Origin: an uncultured Paracoccaceae bacterium
Lineage (GTDB): Bacteria > Pseudomonadota > Alphaproteobacteria > Rhodobacterales > Rhodobacteraceae
Assembly: GCA_937916485.1 (NCBI GenBank)
Contig: CALFSV010000122.1
Coordinates: 1 to 32,078 of the forward strand
DNA: 32,078 nucleotides
Direction: 5' to 3'
Shown: in pieces, positions 1 through 7,933 of the stretch
Layout: every line of letters begins with the position of its first letter
How positions within the stretch are numbered: the stretch's first letter is position 1
Notes under the pieces: generated by a model
Seen by the model: the letters and a program-made list of their open reading frames with translations, nothing else
Told to the model about the DNA's origin: nothing
The model's database searches: none
Translations under genes and position numbers: made by a program

Positions 1-226
1 CCTAGTTCTGGTGTAAGTCCAACGTCAGGCACGCTTTCCATGGTACTTATTTGCGATCTATTTGGGCCTGGACCGCTTAATCTGAGCATCAAGCCTGCCA
101 CTGCCCAGCCCCCATAAAACACCCTGTTCAACACAGTGATTCAGCCGCGCGCCCGGTGTGTACAGTGTGTATCAGGTGTGTAGCGCGATTTTGGGCGGAA
201 AAAGTTGGCTAAGTAATTGATTTTAT
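1..226. other. Non-coding left edge, downstream of tRNA-Cys
   Basis: I find no convincing gene here. The stretch is visibly richer in A/T than the rest of the window. A minus-strand frame opens at an ATG at 41-39 and runs off the left edge, reading MESVPDVGLTPEL. It has no clear ribosome binding site, and thirteen codons are too few to judge. The plus strand is open in frame 1 to a TAA at 115-117, but its third positions are A/T-rich, unlike real genes here. The tRNA-Cys is transcribed towards this region, so it lies next to the tRNA 3' end, a common integration site. No integrase is visible in the available sequence. Confidence 0.5.
155..182 (+). repeat. Three GTGTGTA repeats at helical spacing
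   Basis: The heptamer GTGTGTA occurs three times, starting near 156, 165 and 176, each preceded by G or A. The copies are 9-11 bp apart, about one helical turn. They lie 45 bp beyond the 3' end of tRNA-Cys. This could be a small protein-binding array or chance in a short low-complexity patch. No function can be assigned. Confidence 0.4.
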
Positions 227-300
227 TGGAGGCGAGTACCGGAATCGAACCGGTCTACACGGATTTGCAATCCGCTGCGTAACCTCTCCGCCAACTCGCC
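227..300 (-). tRNA. tRNA-Cys (anticodon GCA)
   Basis: Read on the minus strand, the gene begins GGCGAGT and ends ACTCGCC followed by TCCA, so the 7-bp acceptor stem is perfect and the 3' CCA is encoded in the DNA. The anticodon stem-loop holds TTGCAAA with anticodon GCA at 268-266, flanked by the GGA/TCC stem. The T-loop GGTTCGATTCC is canonical. The discriminator base is U, as is usual for tRNA-Cys. It is 74 nt long, has no long variable arm, and stands alone, divergent from the methyltransferase gene at 429. Confidence 0.97.
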
Positions 301-313
301 TCGCTCGGACTGC

Positions 314-340
314 GATATACCAGTGGCAAACCCTGTGCAA
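314..340 (-). promoter_or_regulatory. Possible promoter of tRNA-Cys
   Basis: On the minus strand a TTGCAC box (340-335) is followed after 15 bp by TATATC (319-314), which lies 13 nt before the mature tRNA 5' end. The sequence fit is fair, but the spacer is shorter than the usual 16-18 bp. Confidence 0.35.
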
Positions 341-428
341 GTCATCGGTCAAAGCGTACTGAGACGTTGCCGTGTGGGCAGGGATATGGCATCACGGTAT
401 TCGTCAACTGAACGAAAGAGTTTAGACC

Positions 429-1082
429 GTGCCAGACTACGCTGCCCGCAGAACGATGATGGTGGATACGCAGGTTCGCCCGTCGGACGTGACGAAGTTC
501 CCGATCATCGATGCTATGCTTGCCACACCGCGCGAACTTTACGTGCCGCAAGGCCAACGGGAAGCCGCCTATGTGGGCGAGAACCTGTCGATCGGTGGCG
601 GCCGCGTGATGCTTGAACCCCGGACCCTGGCAAAGCTGCTTGATGCTCTTGACGTTCAGCCCGGCGACGTCGCTTTGGACATTGGCTGCGGCCTTGGATA
701 CTCCTCGGCGGTGCTCGCCCATATGGCCGATTTCGTTGTAGCCGTCGAAGATGACGCGGCACGGGTTGAGGAAGCGCAGACCAATCTTTCTGAGAATGGC
801 GTTGACAACGCTGCCGTGATTGAAGGGCCATTGAACACTGGAGCGCCCAAGAATGGTCCATATGACATAATATTGATCCAAGGCGCGGTCGAAGAAGTTC
901 CGGACGTGATTATCGACCAGCTGAAGGATGGTGGCCGGATAGGCTGCGTCTTTGCAGAGGGTGCTTTGGGTGTTGCACGGATCGGCCACAAGTCAGATGG
1001 TCGTATTGCGTGGCGTTTTGCGTTTAATGCGGGTGCGCCGGTGCTGACGGGATTTGAAAAGACTGCTGCTTTCGTTTTGTAG
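429..1082 (+). CDS. PIMT-family (protein-L-isoaspartate O-methyltransferase-like) methyltransferase
   Basis: This 217-residue cytosolic protein is predicted to be an S-adenosylmethionine-dependent methyltransferase of the PCMT family. The SAM-binding motif I, DIGCGLG, is at residues 84-90 and is followed by an acidic motif at VVAVEDD. The conserved N-terminal block RRTMMVDTQVRPSDVTKFP matches the alphaproteobacterial subfamily, so I chose the GTG start at 429, with AAAGAG 8 nt upstream, rather than the internal ATGs at 456 and 459. True Pcm enzymes carry an ISAPHM-type substrate loop before motif I. Here that stretch reads GGGRVMLEPRTL, so repair of isoaspartate is doubtful. It lies 87 bp upstream of tolC on the same strand, an arrangement I recall as common in the class. 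Confidence 0.85.
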   Translation: MPDYAARRTMMVDTQVRPSDVTKFPIIDAMLATPRELYVPQGQREAAYVGENLSIGGGRVMLEPRTLAKLLDALDVQPGDVALDIGCGLGYSSAVLAHMADFVVAVEDDAARVEEAQTNLSENGVDNAAVIEGPLNTGAPKNGPYDIILIQGAVEEVPDVIIDQLKDGGRIGCVFAEGALGVARIGHKSDGRIAWRFAFNAGAPVLTGFEKTAAFVL

Positions 1083-1169
1083 CCCGAATGGCCCGGCGTT
1101 GACGGGTGAAGAAGACGGTGCACGGAATGTCCGGAGCAAGGACAAGGGACGACTTTGGAGATGGTGGGA

Positions 1170-2531
1170 ATGCAGATTGGTAGAACGTTGCTGGCGGGTG
1201 TTTTTGCCGTCGCCGCAACCATCGGTGGGACTGCCCGGGCAGAAACACTGGCTGACGCGATGGCCTCTGCCTACGAGAACAGCGGTTTGCTTGAGCAGAA
1301 CCGCGCCTTGCTGCGCGCCGCAGACGAAGGGGTTGCGACGGCTGTCGGTGCGCTGCTTCCTGTTGTAACCTGGTCTGCAAATGCATCAGCCCAGCGTCCC
1401 GTTCCAATCGGGTCAAACGACGTGACCGCAAACCTGCAAATCGCGGCAGAGCTGACATTATATGATGGTGGCCGCACCCAGCTTGCGATCGAAGGTCAGA
1501 AAGAGGCCGTGCTTGCCACCCGCCAGAGTCTTCTCGATCTTGAACAGCAGGTCCTGCTGAGGGTTGTGGATGCCTATATGGAGATGAACCGGTCGAGTGA
1601 GTTTGTCGCCCTGCGCCAAAACAACGTGCGCCTGATCACCCAGGAACTTCGTGCGGCTCGTGATCGTTTCGAAGTGGGTGAAGTGACCCGCACCGATGTG
1701 GCCTCGGCTGAAGCCCGCCTTGCCGCCGCCCGCAGCCAGCTTGCCGCCGAAGAAGGTGGTCTGGTCCGCGCCCGTGCCGAATTTATTGCCGCCGTTGGCC
1801 GCAACCCCTCGTCCCTCCGGGCCGCGACGCGGGTGTCTATCCCCCAATCCATCGAGTCTGCCAGAGCGTTGGCCCGTTCGAGCCATCCCGCAATTGTTCA
1901 GGCTCAGCACAATGTGACGGTTGCCGAACTTAACATCGCCCGTGCACAGGCCGCCATGCTGCCGTCCGTCACCTTGAATGGTTCGGTCCGCGTCAATCAG
2001 GACTTTGACGATTCGGCCAGTGTCGGGATTAGTGTTGGCGGCCCGATCTATCAGGGCGGTCGGCTAAGCAGCGCAGTCCGCGAATCGATGGCCCGTCGTG
2101 ATGCGTCCCGGGCAGGTCTCTTGCTTGCCGTCCAACAGGTTGAGCAGAACGTGTCCAACGCCTATTCCTTCCTGCAAGTCGCCCGCGCCAGCCGCGAAGC
2201 GTCCGAGCGTCAGGTGAGTGCGGCGACAATCGCCTTTGAAGGCGTCCGCGAAGAGGCAACCCTTGGGGCGCGCACGACGTTGGACGTCCTGAATGCCGAA
2301 CAAGAGCTGCTGGATGCCCGGGCAAACCTCATCTCGGCTCAGGTCGATGAGGTGGTTGCATCATATACGGTGCTGTCCGCGATGGGCCAGCTAACGGCAG
2401 AGAACCTGCGGCTTCGCGTTCAGATCTATGATCCGACCGCCTACTATAATCTGGTTCAAGGCGCCCCGAGTGCGATCTCTGCACAGGGTCGGGCTTTGGA
2501 CCGGGTACTGGAAGCGATCGGCGGGAACTGA
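1170..2531 (+). CDS. tolC: TolC family outer membrane efflux/secretion channel
   Basis: The 453-residue precursor is an outer membrane channel-tunnel protein that would pair with inner-membrane exporters for type I secretion or drug efflux. A signal peptide covers about residues 1-24, with likely cleavage after ARA before ETLADA. The mature protein has the two long helical OEP repeats, rich in Ala, Arg, Gln and Glu, separated by short strand segments. NVGxGTRTDV-like sequence is recognisable in the first repeat (RFEVGEVTRTDVASAEARLA) and in the second (EATLGARTTLDVLNAEQELL). I chose ATG 1170 because GGAG at 1157-1160 sits 9 nt before it. TTG 1155 and ATG 1161 are in frame but less well placed. 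No cognate ABC transporter or membrane-fusion protein is adjacent. The RTX protein at 31012 could be a client, but that is only inference. Confidence 0.92.
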   Translation: MQIGRTLLAGVFAVAATIGGTARAETLADAMASAYENSGLLEQNRALLRAADEGVATAVGALLPVVTWSANASAQRPVPIGSNDVTANLQIAAELTLYDGGRTQLAIEGQKEAVLATRQSLLDLEQQVLLRVVDAYMEMNRSSEFVALRQNNVRLITQELRAARDRFEVGEVTRTDVASAEARLAAARSQLAAEEGGLVRARAEFIAAVGRNPSSLRAATRVSIPQSIESARALARSSHPAIVQAQHNVTVAELNIARAQAAMLPSVTLNGSVRVNQDFDDSASVGISVGGPIYQGGRLSSAVRESMARRDASRAGLLLAVQQVEQNVSNAYSFLQVARASREASERQVSAATIAFEGVREEATLGARTTLDVLNAEQELLDARANLISAQVDEVVASYTVLSAMGQLTAENLRLRVQIYDPTAYYNLVQGAPSAISAQGRALDRVLEAIGGN

Positions 2532-2606
2532 ACCAAAGCCTCTCTATCGGTTGTGGCACAGCCCAAAACCGCGTAGCATCCGGGTCGAGGCGAAGCAGGA
2601 TCCAAG

Positions 2607-3629
2607 ATGTCCGACCCGGTAACCAACATCGAAATCGAGGATGTTCTGTCCTCTATTCGCAGGCTTGTCTCTGAAGGGGACAAGTTGCGCCCAGGCGCAA
2701 GCATGTCCCACGAATCGGCTACCCGGTCCAATGAGGCACCAGCGGCCGAAACTCTGGCAGAGCGTGCCAGTTTGCCCCCGCGGTTTGTTCTGACGCCCTC
2801 GCTGCGTGTCGATGAAGCGCCGTTGGTCCTTGAAGGTTCCGAAGCGGCGACGGATGACAGCGCGCCAAACGAGGATGATCAAGCGCCCGCGGCCGAATCT
2901 CTCATCGCCGAATCTTTTGTCGCTGCGACGTCCAGTCCCGACACGTGCATGGCCGACGATGCCACCGCCCATTTTGCCACCGCCCCCGAAGCCATCGCTC
3001 CGGATGACGTCGAGCAGGATGTCGCGGCAGAGGACTCCATCGCCGAAGTTGAGGATACCACATCACCCGGCCGGTCCCGCCTTGAAGCCACGATCGCAGA
3101 GCTTGAGGCCGCTATCATTGGCGGGACAGACGATTGGGAGCCTGACGGAAGCGAAGAGACGCCGGTGGTGGATTGGTCGAATGAACGGGCCGAAGGTTTG
3201 TTTACCAGCGCCCGTACCCTCCCAACCGAAGCAGCGTCAGATGCCGTGGTCCTGACACCCAGCAGCGCCAAGCGTGATGATGTGTCCAAGGATGCCCCGA
3301 CATCCCGATTTTCCCTTCAACCAGAGGCGTCGGCTGAACCGGAGCAAGAGGTCATCGCCCCCGAGCTATCGCGGGAGGAGGCCGACGATGACTTGGCCGA
3401 TGACTTGCTGCGTTCAGAGGACGGCTCATACGATCCTGATCTTGACAAAGACCTTGCCGCCTATCTTGAGCGGGATCAGATCCTTGACGAAGAAACCCTG
3501 CGCAACCTGGTGATCGAGATTGTGCGTCAGGAACTCCAAGGCACCCTGGGCGAGCGGATCACCCGAAATGTGCGCAAACTCGTGCGCCGCGAGATCTATC
3601 GCGTTCTGGCAAGTCAGGACTTTGACTAG
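2607..3629 (+). CDS. popZ: PopZ-like polar organizing protein (DUF2497)
   Basis: This 340-residue protein has the PopZ layout. A short N-terminal helix, [17 protein letters not shown], lies within residues 8-25. A long acidic, Pro/Ala-rich disordered linker covers about 30-275. A C-terminal helical region (about 281-340) contains [14 protein letters not shown] and [18 protein letters not shown]. In Caulobacter, PopZ forms a polar network that anchors the chromosome origin through ParB and recruits cell-cycle proteins. The N-terminal helix binds partners and the C-terminal helices drive assembly. The linker is much longer than in Caulobacter PopZ (177 residues in all). AGGA lies 6 nt before the ATG. 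It follows tolC by 75 bp, and its TAG overlaps the cobQ stop on the other strand. Confidence 0.85.
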   Translation: MSDPVTNIEIEDVLSSIRRLVSEGDKLRPGASMSHESATRSNEAPAAETLAERASLPPRFVLTPSLRVDEAPLVLEGSEAATDDSAPNEDDQAPAAESLIAESFVAATSSPDTCMADDATAHFATAPEAIAPDDVEQDVAAEDSIAEVEDTTSPGRSRLEATIAELEAAIIGGTDDWEPDGSEETPVVDWSNERAEGLFTSARTLPTEAASDAVVLTPSSAKRDDVSKDAPTSRFSLQPEASAEPEQEVIAPELSREEADDDLADDLLRSEDGSYDPDLDKDLAAYLERDQILDEETLRNLVIEIVRQELQGTLGERITRNVRKLVRREIYRVLASQDFD

Positions 3630-5077
3630 ACGTCTTGGGCGAGTGCCAGAAGCGTGTCCAGATCAAGATGCCGCTCCAGATGCGCAGCAAGGGCGTCCAG
3701 CGCCGCTTCGACTGAACTGCCATAGCTTTGGACTGGTACGTCGTGCCCCAGCTCTTTGAGGAACGCTGCCCGGAACCCGTCGGACGAGAACAACCCGTGC
3801 AGGTAGCACCCCCGCACCAGCCCATTGTCTGAACATGCCCCTTCGTCGCGCCCGTCCACCTCGAGCCAGGCCCGGGCCCGGTCGGGGCCCTCGGTCTGAC
3901 CGATGTGGATCTCGTAGCCGACGACGTCCTCGCCCGTTGCCTTATGCGTAGCGTTCGAAAAGGTCAGTCGCTTGTGCGGCCCCATCTCAGTCACCACGTC
4001 CAAAAGGCCAAGGCCCGGCACTTCACCGGGTGGCCCTTCGATGCCGTCCGCATCAATGATGCGCTGGCCCAGCATCTGGAAGCCGCCACAGATGCCCAAC
4101 ACCCTGCCTCCTCGGCGCACGTGGGCCAACAGGTCGATGTCCCAGCCCTGTGCCCGGAAATGGGCCAGGTCTGAGATTGTTGATTTGGAACCGGGGATCA
4201 GCACAAGGGCCGCGTCCGGGGGCAGGGGGCGCCCGGCCTCGATAATCTCGACCGTGACGGCAGGTTCCGCCGACAGGGGATCAAGGTCATCGAAGTTGGC
4301 GATGCGGTTCAGGCGGGGCACTGCGATCTTTATGGGGCCACCCGGTCGGCCTGCGATGTCCATCACGTCCTCGGCTGGCAATCGCCAGGCCTGATCGAAC
4401 CACGGCACGATGCCCAACGGTGTCCAGCCCGTCCGCTCGGCGATAAAGGTCATGCCATCGTCGAACAGGGACGTATCCCCCCGAAACTTGTTGATGGCAA
4501 AGGCCTGGATCAGCGCCCGGTCGTCATCAGGCAGGACCGCATGGGTGCCGACCAGTTGCGCAATCACGCCGCCCCGGTCGATGTCTCCGACCAGCACGAC
4601 AGGCACCCCTGCAGCACTGGCAAAGCCCATGTTGGCGATATCGCCCGCCCTCAGGTTCACTTCCGCTGGACTGCCGGCCCCTTCGACAAGGATCAGGTCA
4701 TGCTGCGAGGCAAGGCGGCCAAAACTGTCGAGGACGGCAGGCAACAGGGTCGCCTTCATCTTACCGTAGTCGCGGGCGCGCAGCGTTCCGACCCGCTTGC
4801 CCTGAACGATGATCTGGGCGCCGGTGTCGGTCTCTGGCTTAAGCAGAACGGGGTTCATATCCGTGATCGGATCAAGGCCCGCCGCCATGGCCTGAAGGGC
4901 CTGGGCACGTCCAATCTCACCCCCGTCGACCGTGACAGCGGCGTTGTTGGACATGTTCTGCGGCTTGAACGGCGCAACGGACAGGCCGCGCAAACGGGCC
5001 GCCCGTGCAATACCCGCAACAAGCATCGATTTACCGACATTAGAGCCGGCGCCCTGGATCATGATTGCCTTGGCCAT
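3626..5077 (-). CDS. cobQ: Cobyric acid synthase CobQ
   Basis: This 483-residue enzyme amidates side chains b, d, e and g of adenosylcobyrinic acid a,c-diamide, using glutamine and ATP, in cobalamin synthesis. The N-terminal dethiobiotin-synthetase-like ATPase domain carries the loop GAGSNVGKS (residues 9-17). The C-terminal type-1 glutaminase-like domain carries [10 protein letters not shown] with nucleophile Cys330 and a catalytic His427 in [16 protein letters not shown] and GYEIHIGQT are further family motifs. I chose ATG 5077 because MAKAIMIQG is the usual N-terminus and GGAGGGATGAC precedes it. An upstream in-frame start at 5137 would add 20 unlikely residues. No other cob gene is near, so the gene is detached from the rest of the pathway. 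It is divergent from 5130 and ends on the popZ stop codon. Confidence 0.97.
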   Translation of the reverse strand: MAKAIMIQGAGSNVGKSMLVAGIARAARLRGLSVAPFKPQNMSNNAAVTVDGGEIGRAQALQAMAAGLDPITDMNPVLLKPETDTGAQIIVQGKRVGTLRARDYGKMKATLLPAVLDSFGRLASQHDLILVEGAGSPAEVNLRAGDIANMGFASAAGVPVVLVGDIDRGGVIAQLVGTHAVLPDDDRALIQAFAINKFRGDTSLFDDGMTFIAERTGWTPLGIVPWFDQAWRLPAEDVMDIAGRPGGPIKIAVPRLNRIANFDDLDPLSAEPAVTVEIIEAGRPLPPDAALVLIPGSKSTISDLAHFRAQGWDIDLLAHVRRGGRVLGICGGFQMLGQRIIDADGIEGPPGEVPGLGLLDVVTEMGPHKRLTFSNATHKATGEDVVGYEIHIGQTEGPDRARAWLEVDGRDEGACSDNGLVRGCYLHGLFSSDGFRAAFLKELGHDVPVQSYGSSVEAALDALAAHLERHLDLDTLLALAQDV

Positions 5078-5129
5078 GTCATCCCTCCGATCTATGTGCT
5101 TACGGGTACATGCGGTGCGGGGAAAGAGT

Positions 5130-5702
5130 ATGAACACGCCAGCCCATCTGATTTTTGGCCTGACCGCCTTTGGCCGGCCCGGTCGACCCGGTGTGACAGG
5201 GGCAGCCCTGGCGGGAGGTCTGATCCCGGACCTGTCGCTTTACATTCTGGCGGGGACGCATCTTTTGGTTCTGGGGACAGAGCCGCGGGTGGTTTTTGGC
5301 GAGCTCTACTTTTCACAAGCGTGGCAATCGATCTTCCGGGTCGACAATTCTTTCATCCTGTGGGGGATCGGACTGGCCCTCGCGCTGATGGCCAAAGCCC
5401 CTTGGGCCATTGCGTTGACCGGGGCGGCCCTGTTGCACCTGACCCTCGATTTTGGGTTTCACCATGATGACGGTCGGGCGCATTTCTGGCCGGTCACCAA
5501 CTGGATATTTCAAAGTCCGTTCAGTTATTGGGACAACCGGCACTATGGCGGGATCGTCGGGCCTGCTGAAGTAATCGCCGCCCTGATCTGCGCGGTGTTT
5601 CTGTGGCGCAGGTTCAAGGGGTGGGTAATGCGAGGGCTTATCGTGCTCCTCGCGCTGGCCGAGGCTGTGCCCGGTATCGTCTTTGGGATTATGTTCGCCT
5701 GA
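5130..5702 (+). CDS. Polytopic membrane protein with His/Asp motif (YdjM/DUF457-like, uncertain)
   Basis: This 190-residue protein has about four or five hydrophobic segments (about residues 24-48, 74-88, 92-110, 143-160 and 168-189). It carries conserved-looking polar residues of the kind found in the YdjM/DUF457 class of membrane-bound metal-dependent hydrolases: His6, Asp34 in [10 protein letters not shown], His103 and Asp107 in LLHLTLDF, then HHDDGRAH (111-118) and [10 protein letters not shown] infer a metal site near the membrane, but the substrate is unknown. Database entries of this length may be labelled 'cobalamin biosynthesis protein CobQ' because the gene lies next to cobQ. Nothing in the sequence supports that. 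ATG 5130 has GGGGAAAG just upstream. The 52-bp gap to divergent cobQ must hold both promoters. Confidence 0.75.
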   Translation: MNTPAHLIFGLTAFGRPGRPGVTGAALAGGLIPDLSLYILAGTHLLVLGTEPRVVFGELYFSQAWQSIFRVDNSFILWGIGLALALMAKAPWAIALTGAALLHLTLDFGFHHDDGRAHFWPVTNWIFQSPFSYWDNRHYGGIVGPAEVIAALICAVFLWRRFKGWVMRGLIVLLALAEAVPGIVFGIMFA

Positions 5703-5717
5703 GGCGTGACCAGAACG

Positions 5718-5744
5718 AAAAAGCGCGGCCTCGAAGGACCGCGC
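5718..5744 (-). terminator. Rho-independent terminator of the 5774-6097 gene
   Basis: GCGCGG (5723-5728) pairs with CCGCGC (5739-5744), with further GG/CC pairing inside. On the minus strand the stem is followed by TTTTTC (5722-5717). It lies 30 nt past the stop of the minus-strand gene and also separates it from the converging gene that ends at 5702. Confidence 0.8.
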
Positions 5745-5773
5745 AAGTTCAAACTGCAAAAGATGGAAAAGGC

Positions 5774-6097
5774 CTAGGCCGCCTGAGCCTCCTGCTCGGC
5801 CGCGTGGCGACGCTCGCTCTCTTCGCGCGACAGCGCGACCGAGGTGCGCACACCCTTGCCAACAAAATCCATAAGGCCCTGAACAACACGTTCGTTCGGG
5901 TCGATACCGGCGCAAGACAGCACTTCGCGGCCATCGCGCGAGCGCGCCCAACGGGCGATCTGCTCGGGGCCATTGCCATACTTCTTGTCGTCAGCGATGG
6001 CATCGTCCAGCGCAGCAAGGACCACGGCGGCAAACAGCTTCCGTGCGCGGTTTCCTTGCTCGTTATTGTAGGCGGTGCCGTCTACGAAGTCTCTCAT
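5774..6097 (-). CDS. Conserved small protein of Rhodobacterales (possibly DUF6280)
   Basis: This is a 107-residue soluble protein of unknown function. It begins MRDFVDGTAYNNEQGNRARK, has a helical core (LFAAVVLAALDDAIADD), then YGNGPEQIARWARSRDGREV, and ends in a charged, probably helical tail (SREESERRHAAEQEAQAA). It has no signal peptide and no membrane segment. I recall near-identical sequences across roseobacters, under the name DUF6280, but cannot verify this here. Such strong conservation would suggest a housekeeping role. ATG 6097 has AAAGGA about 7 nt upstream. An in-frame start at 6154 would add a basic, unlikely 19-residue stretch. The gene is monocistronic, with its own terminator, and is divergent from efp. 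Confidence 0.8.
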   Translation of the reverse strand: MRDFVDGTAYNNEQGNRARKLFAAVVLAALDDAIADDKKYGNGPEQIARWARSRDGREVLSCAGIDPNERVVQGLMDFVGKGVRTSVALSREESERRHAAEQEAQAA

Positions 6098-6262
6098 TGG
6101 GCGTCCTTTGTTCTTTTTGCTCTTGCGGCTTTCAGCCCGACCGGTATGCATCACTACAGGCGATTCGGGATACCTTATTTAGCATATCTGCCATGCATAA
6201 AACGCATAGCTATGGCCGTTGTGTGGCCGTATTTAGTCCACAATTTGCAGGTTACCACGCAA

Positions 6263-6290
6263 GATATAGCTTTTGCCGCACCCCCTTCAA
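6263..6290 (-). promoter_or_regulatory. Possible promoter facing the 5774-6097 gene
   Basis: On the minus strand TTGAAG (6290-6285) is followed after 16 bp by TATATC (6268-6263). It would give a leader of about 160 nt. The rest of the 225-bp divergent region (6098-6322) is A/T-rich, with overlapping inverted repeats such as GCCAT (6190-6194) and ATGGC (6212-6216). Confidence 0.25.
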
Positions 6291-6322
6291 CCTTTTGACA
6301 CAATTTGGACACATAGGCCGCC

Positions 6323-6886
6323 ATGCCCAAAATAAACGGTAACGAGATCCGCCCCGGTAACATTCTGGAGCATGACGGGGGCCTGTGGGCTGCGGTCAAG
6401 GTTGACACGGTGAAGCCCGGCAAGGGCGGCGCCTTTGCCCAGGTCGAGTTGCGCAATCTGCGCTCGGGGTCGAAACTGAACGAACGGTTCCGGTCAAACG
6501 ACAAGGTCGAGGTGGTGCGCCTGGAAATGCGGGATCAGCAGTTTCTGTACGAAAGCGATGGTCGGCTTACGTTCATGGACACTGTGTCCTACGAGCAGAT
6601 CGAACTGTCGGCAGATCTTCTTGGGGATCGTCGTCCGTTCCTGCAGGACGGGATGACAGTCGCGATCCAGTATTTTGGGGATGAGGCGCTGAACCTGACC
6701 CTGCCCGCCAAGGTCAAATGCACGGTCGCCGAAACCGACCCGGTGGTCAAAGGGCAGACGGCAGCCAACAGCTTTAAGCCCGCGATCCTCGACAACGGGC
6801 TGCGTATCATGGTGCCACCCTTCATTTCGGGCGGCGAGGAGATCATGGTGAACACGGAATCGATGGAGTATTCCGAACGCGCATGA
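6323..6886 (+). CDS. efp: Elongation factor P
   Basis: EF-P is a tRNA-shaped three-domain protein that binds between the ribosomal P and E sites and relieves stalling at proline runs. The 187-residue length matches the family. The tip of the N-terminal KOW-like domain reads KPGKGGAF, placing the modifiable lysine at position 34 as in the E. coli EpmA-type branch. The C-terminal OB domains include TGxxVxVPPFI-like sequence ([17 protein letters not shown]). The start [17 protein letters not shown] is the usual N-terminus, although no strong Shine-Dalgarno is present. EpmA/EpmB genes are not in the window. A terminator follows at 6906-6935. Confidence 0.98.
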   Translation: MPKINGNEIRPGNILEHDGGLWAAVKVDTVKPGKGGAFAQVELRNLRSGSKLNERFRSNDKVEVVRLEMRDQQFLYESDGRLTFMDTVSYEQIELSADLLGDRRPFLQDGMTVAIQYFGDEALNLTLPAKVKCTVAETDPVVKGQTAANSFKPAILDNGLRIMVPPFISGGEEIMVNTESMEYSERA

Positions 6887-6905
6887 CTGGACCGGGCCTG
6901 CTGGT

Positions 6906-6935
6906 TGTCAGGCTTTTACAAAGGCCTGACATTTT
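6906..6935 (+). terminator. Rho-independent terminator after efp
   Basis: TGTCAGGC (6906-6913) pairs with GCCTGACA (6924-6931), extended by three weaker inner pairs around a TACA loop. TTTT follows at 6932-6935. It separates efp from the downstream phosphatase gene. Confidence 0.85.
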
Positions 6936-6956
6936 GGGTGGCAAAAAGGACACCAG

Positions 6957-7799
6957 ATGCCTGTGACCCCCTCGGACCTTGCGAGCCTGACAACGATCAT
7001 GCGTGCGGCTGCGACCGCACGCATCTTGCCGCGGTTTCGCAATCTTGAAACGGACGATGTCTCGACGAAGTCGGGCCCGGCGGACCTTGTGACCCTTGCC
7101 GATGTCGAGGCTGAGGCCGATATGACAGCGGCCCTTCGGCTTGCGATGCCCGGCGCCCTCGTTGTCGGAGAAGAGGCTGTCGCCGCTGATCCACACCTTC
7201 TGGACGGTTTGGCCGATGCCGACAGCGCCGTCATTCTTGATCCGGTGGACGGGACCTGGAACTTTGCCAAGGGGCTGTCCCTCTTCGGGATGATTGCGGC
7301 AGTGACCGAAAAGGGTCTGCCAGTCGCGGGTGTTCTGCTTGATCCCTTGCTGGACGACTGGATCATAGCGACATCCGACGGACCGGCACGAATGGTCTGC
7401 GATGACGGACGCTCTGTCGAACTGCAGACCTCCAAGGAAATCCGCATGGACCATATGGTCGGCTATGTCCCGATGAGCTATCTGCCCCGCCCGGCCCGGT
7501 CCAAGGTGGCAGCGCAGTTTAGTGATTTGGGGCGGCTGACCAGTCTGGGCTGTTCCTGTCACGAATACCGGATGCTGGCGCAGGGTCATGCGGACTTTTG
7601 CCTGAGCGGACCAAAGCCGCAGCCCTGGGATCATGTAGCGGGCAGCCTGATCGTGACCCGTGCGGGTGGGACGTCCCGAATGCTTGACGGAAGATCCTAC
7701 GATGCCAGCGTCAACGAAGGATACCTTCTGACGGCCTCCTCCGAAGGTGTGTGGAAAATGGTCGCCGAAAGGCTGTCCTTCCTGATGCAGGGCGACTGA
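6957..7799 (+). CDS. Inositol monophosphatase family protein
   Basis: This 280-residue Mg2+-dependent, Li+-sensitive-type sugar/inositol phosphatase has all the metal-site motifs of the superfamily: GEEA at 71-74, DPVDGTWNF at 95-103 and WDHVAG at 224-229, followed by VTRAGG. Thr is replaced by Trp in the usual DGTTNF motif, which I associate with a subgroup distinct from SuhB. The substrate could be histidinol phosphate (HisN-like), inositol phosphate or 3'-phosphoadenosine phosphate. Sequence alone does not decide. ATG 6957 has AAAAAGGA about 7 nt upstream. It is separated from efp by a terminator and is probably expressed on its own. A second paralogue of the superfamily, suhB, is at 25014. 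Confidence 0.9.
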   Translation: MPVTPSDLASLTTIMRAAATARILPRFRNLETDDVSTKSGPADLVTLADVEAEADMTAALRLAMPGALVVGEEAVAADPHLLDGLADADSAVILDPVDGTWNFAKGLSLFGMIAAVTEKGLPVAGVLLDPLLDDWIIATSDGPARMVCDDGRSVELQTSKEIRMDHMVGYVPMSYLPRPARSKVAAQFSDLGRLTSLGCSCHEYRMLAQGHADFCLSGPKPQPWDHVAGSLIVTRAGGTSRMLDGRSYDASVNEGYLLTASSEGVWKMVAERLSFLMQGD

Positions 7800-7870
7800 A
7801 GCAACTTCGCCTGACCCGCCGCGTCTAGGCAATCGCGTGACGGAAAGCCAGGCGCTCGGCTGTCTGCGGC

Positions 7871-7884
7871 AGGGGGCGCCCCCT
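7871..7884. repeat. 14-bp G/C palindrome in a convergent intergenic region
   Basis: AGGGGGCGCCCCCT is a perfect 14-bp palindrome between the converging genes that end at 7799 and 7934. No T-run follows on either strand, so it is not a standard terminator. It resembles G/C-rich extragenic palindromes seen in Rhodobacteraceae. Nothing else is recognisable in 7800-7933. Confidence 0.5.
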
Positions 7885-7933
7885 TCGGCCACAAGCTTGA
7901 GATCAGGCGGCTTGCTGCGTGCTCCGACGGCCG

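Noticed and set aside
4541..5467. Long plus-strand open frame of about 308 codons overlapping cobQ
   Set aside because: It is antisense to cobQ, which has clear motifs and a strong ribosome binding site. The frame has no recognisable domain and arises from high G+C.
6295..6322. TTGACA at 6295-6300 as a -35 box for efp
   Set aside because: At 17 bp spacing the -10 position would fall on the efp start codon region and reads CCGCCA, so no promoter fits.
6843..7892. Minus-strand open frame of 349 codons opposite the phosphatase gene at 6957
   Set aside because: The plus strand encodes all three inositol-monophosphatase motifs, and the minus frame crosses the efp terminator.
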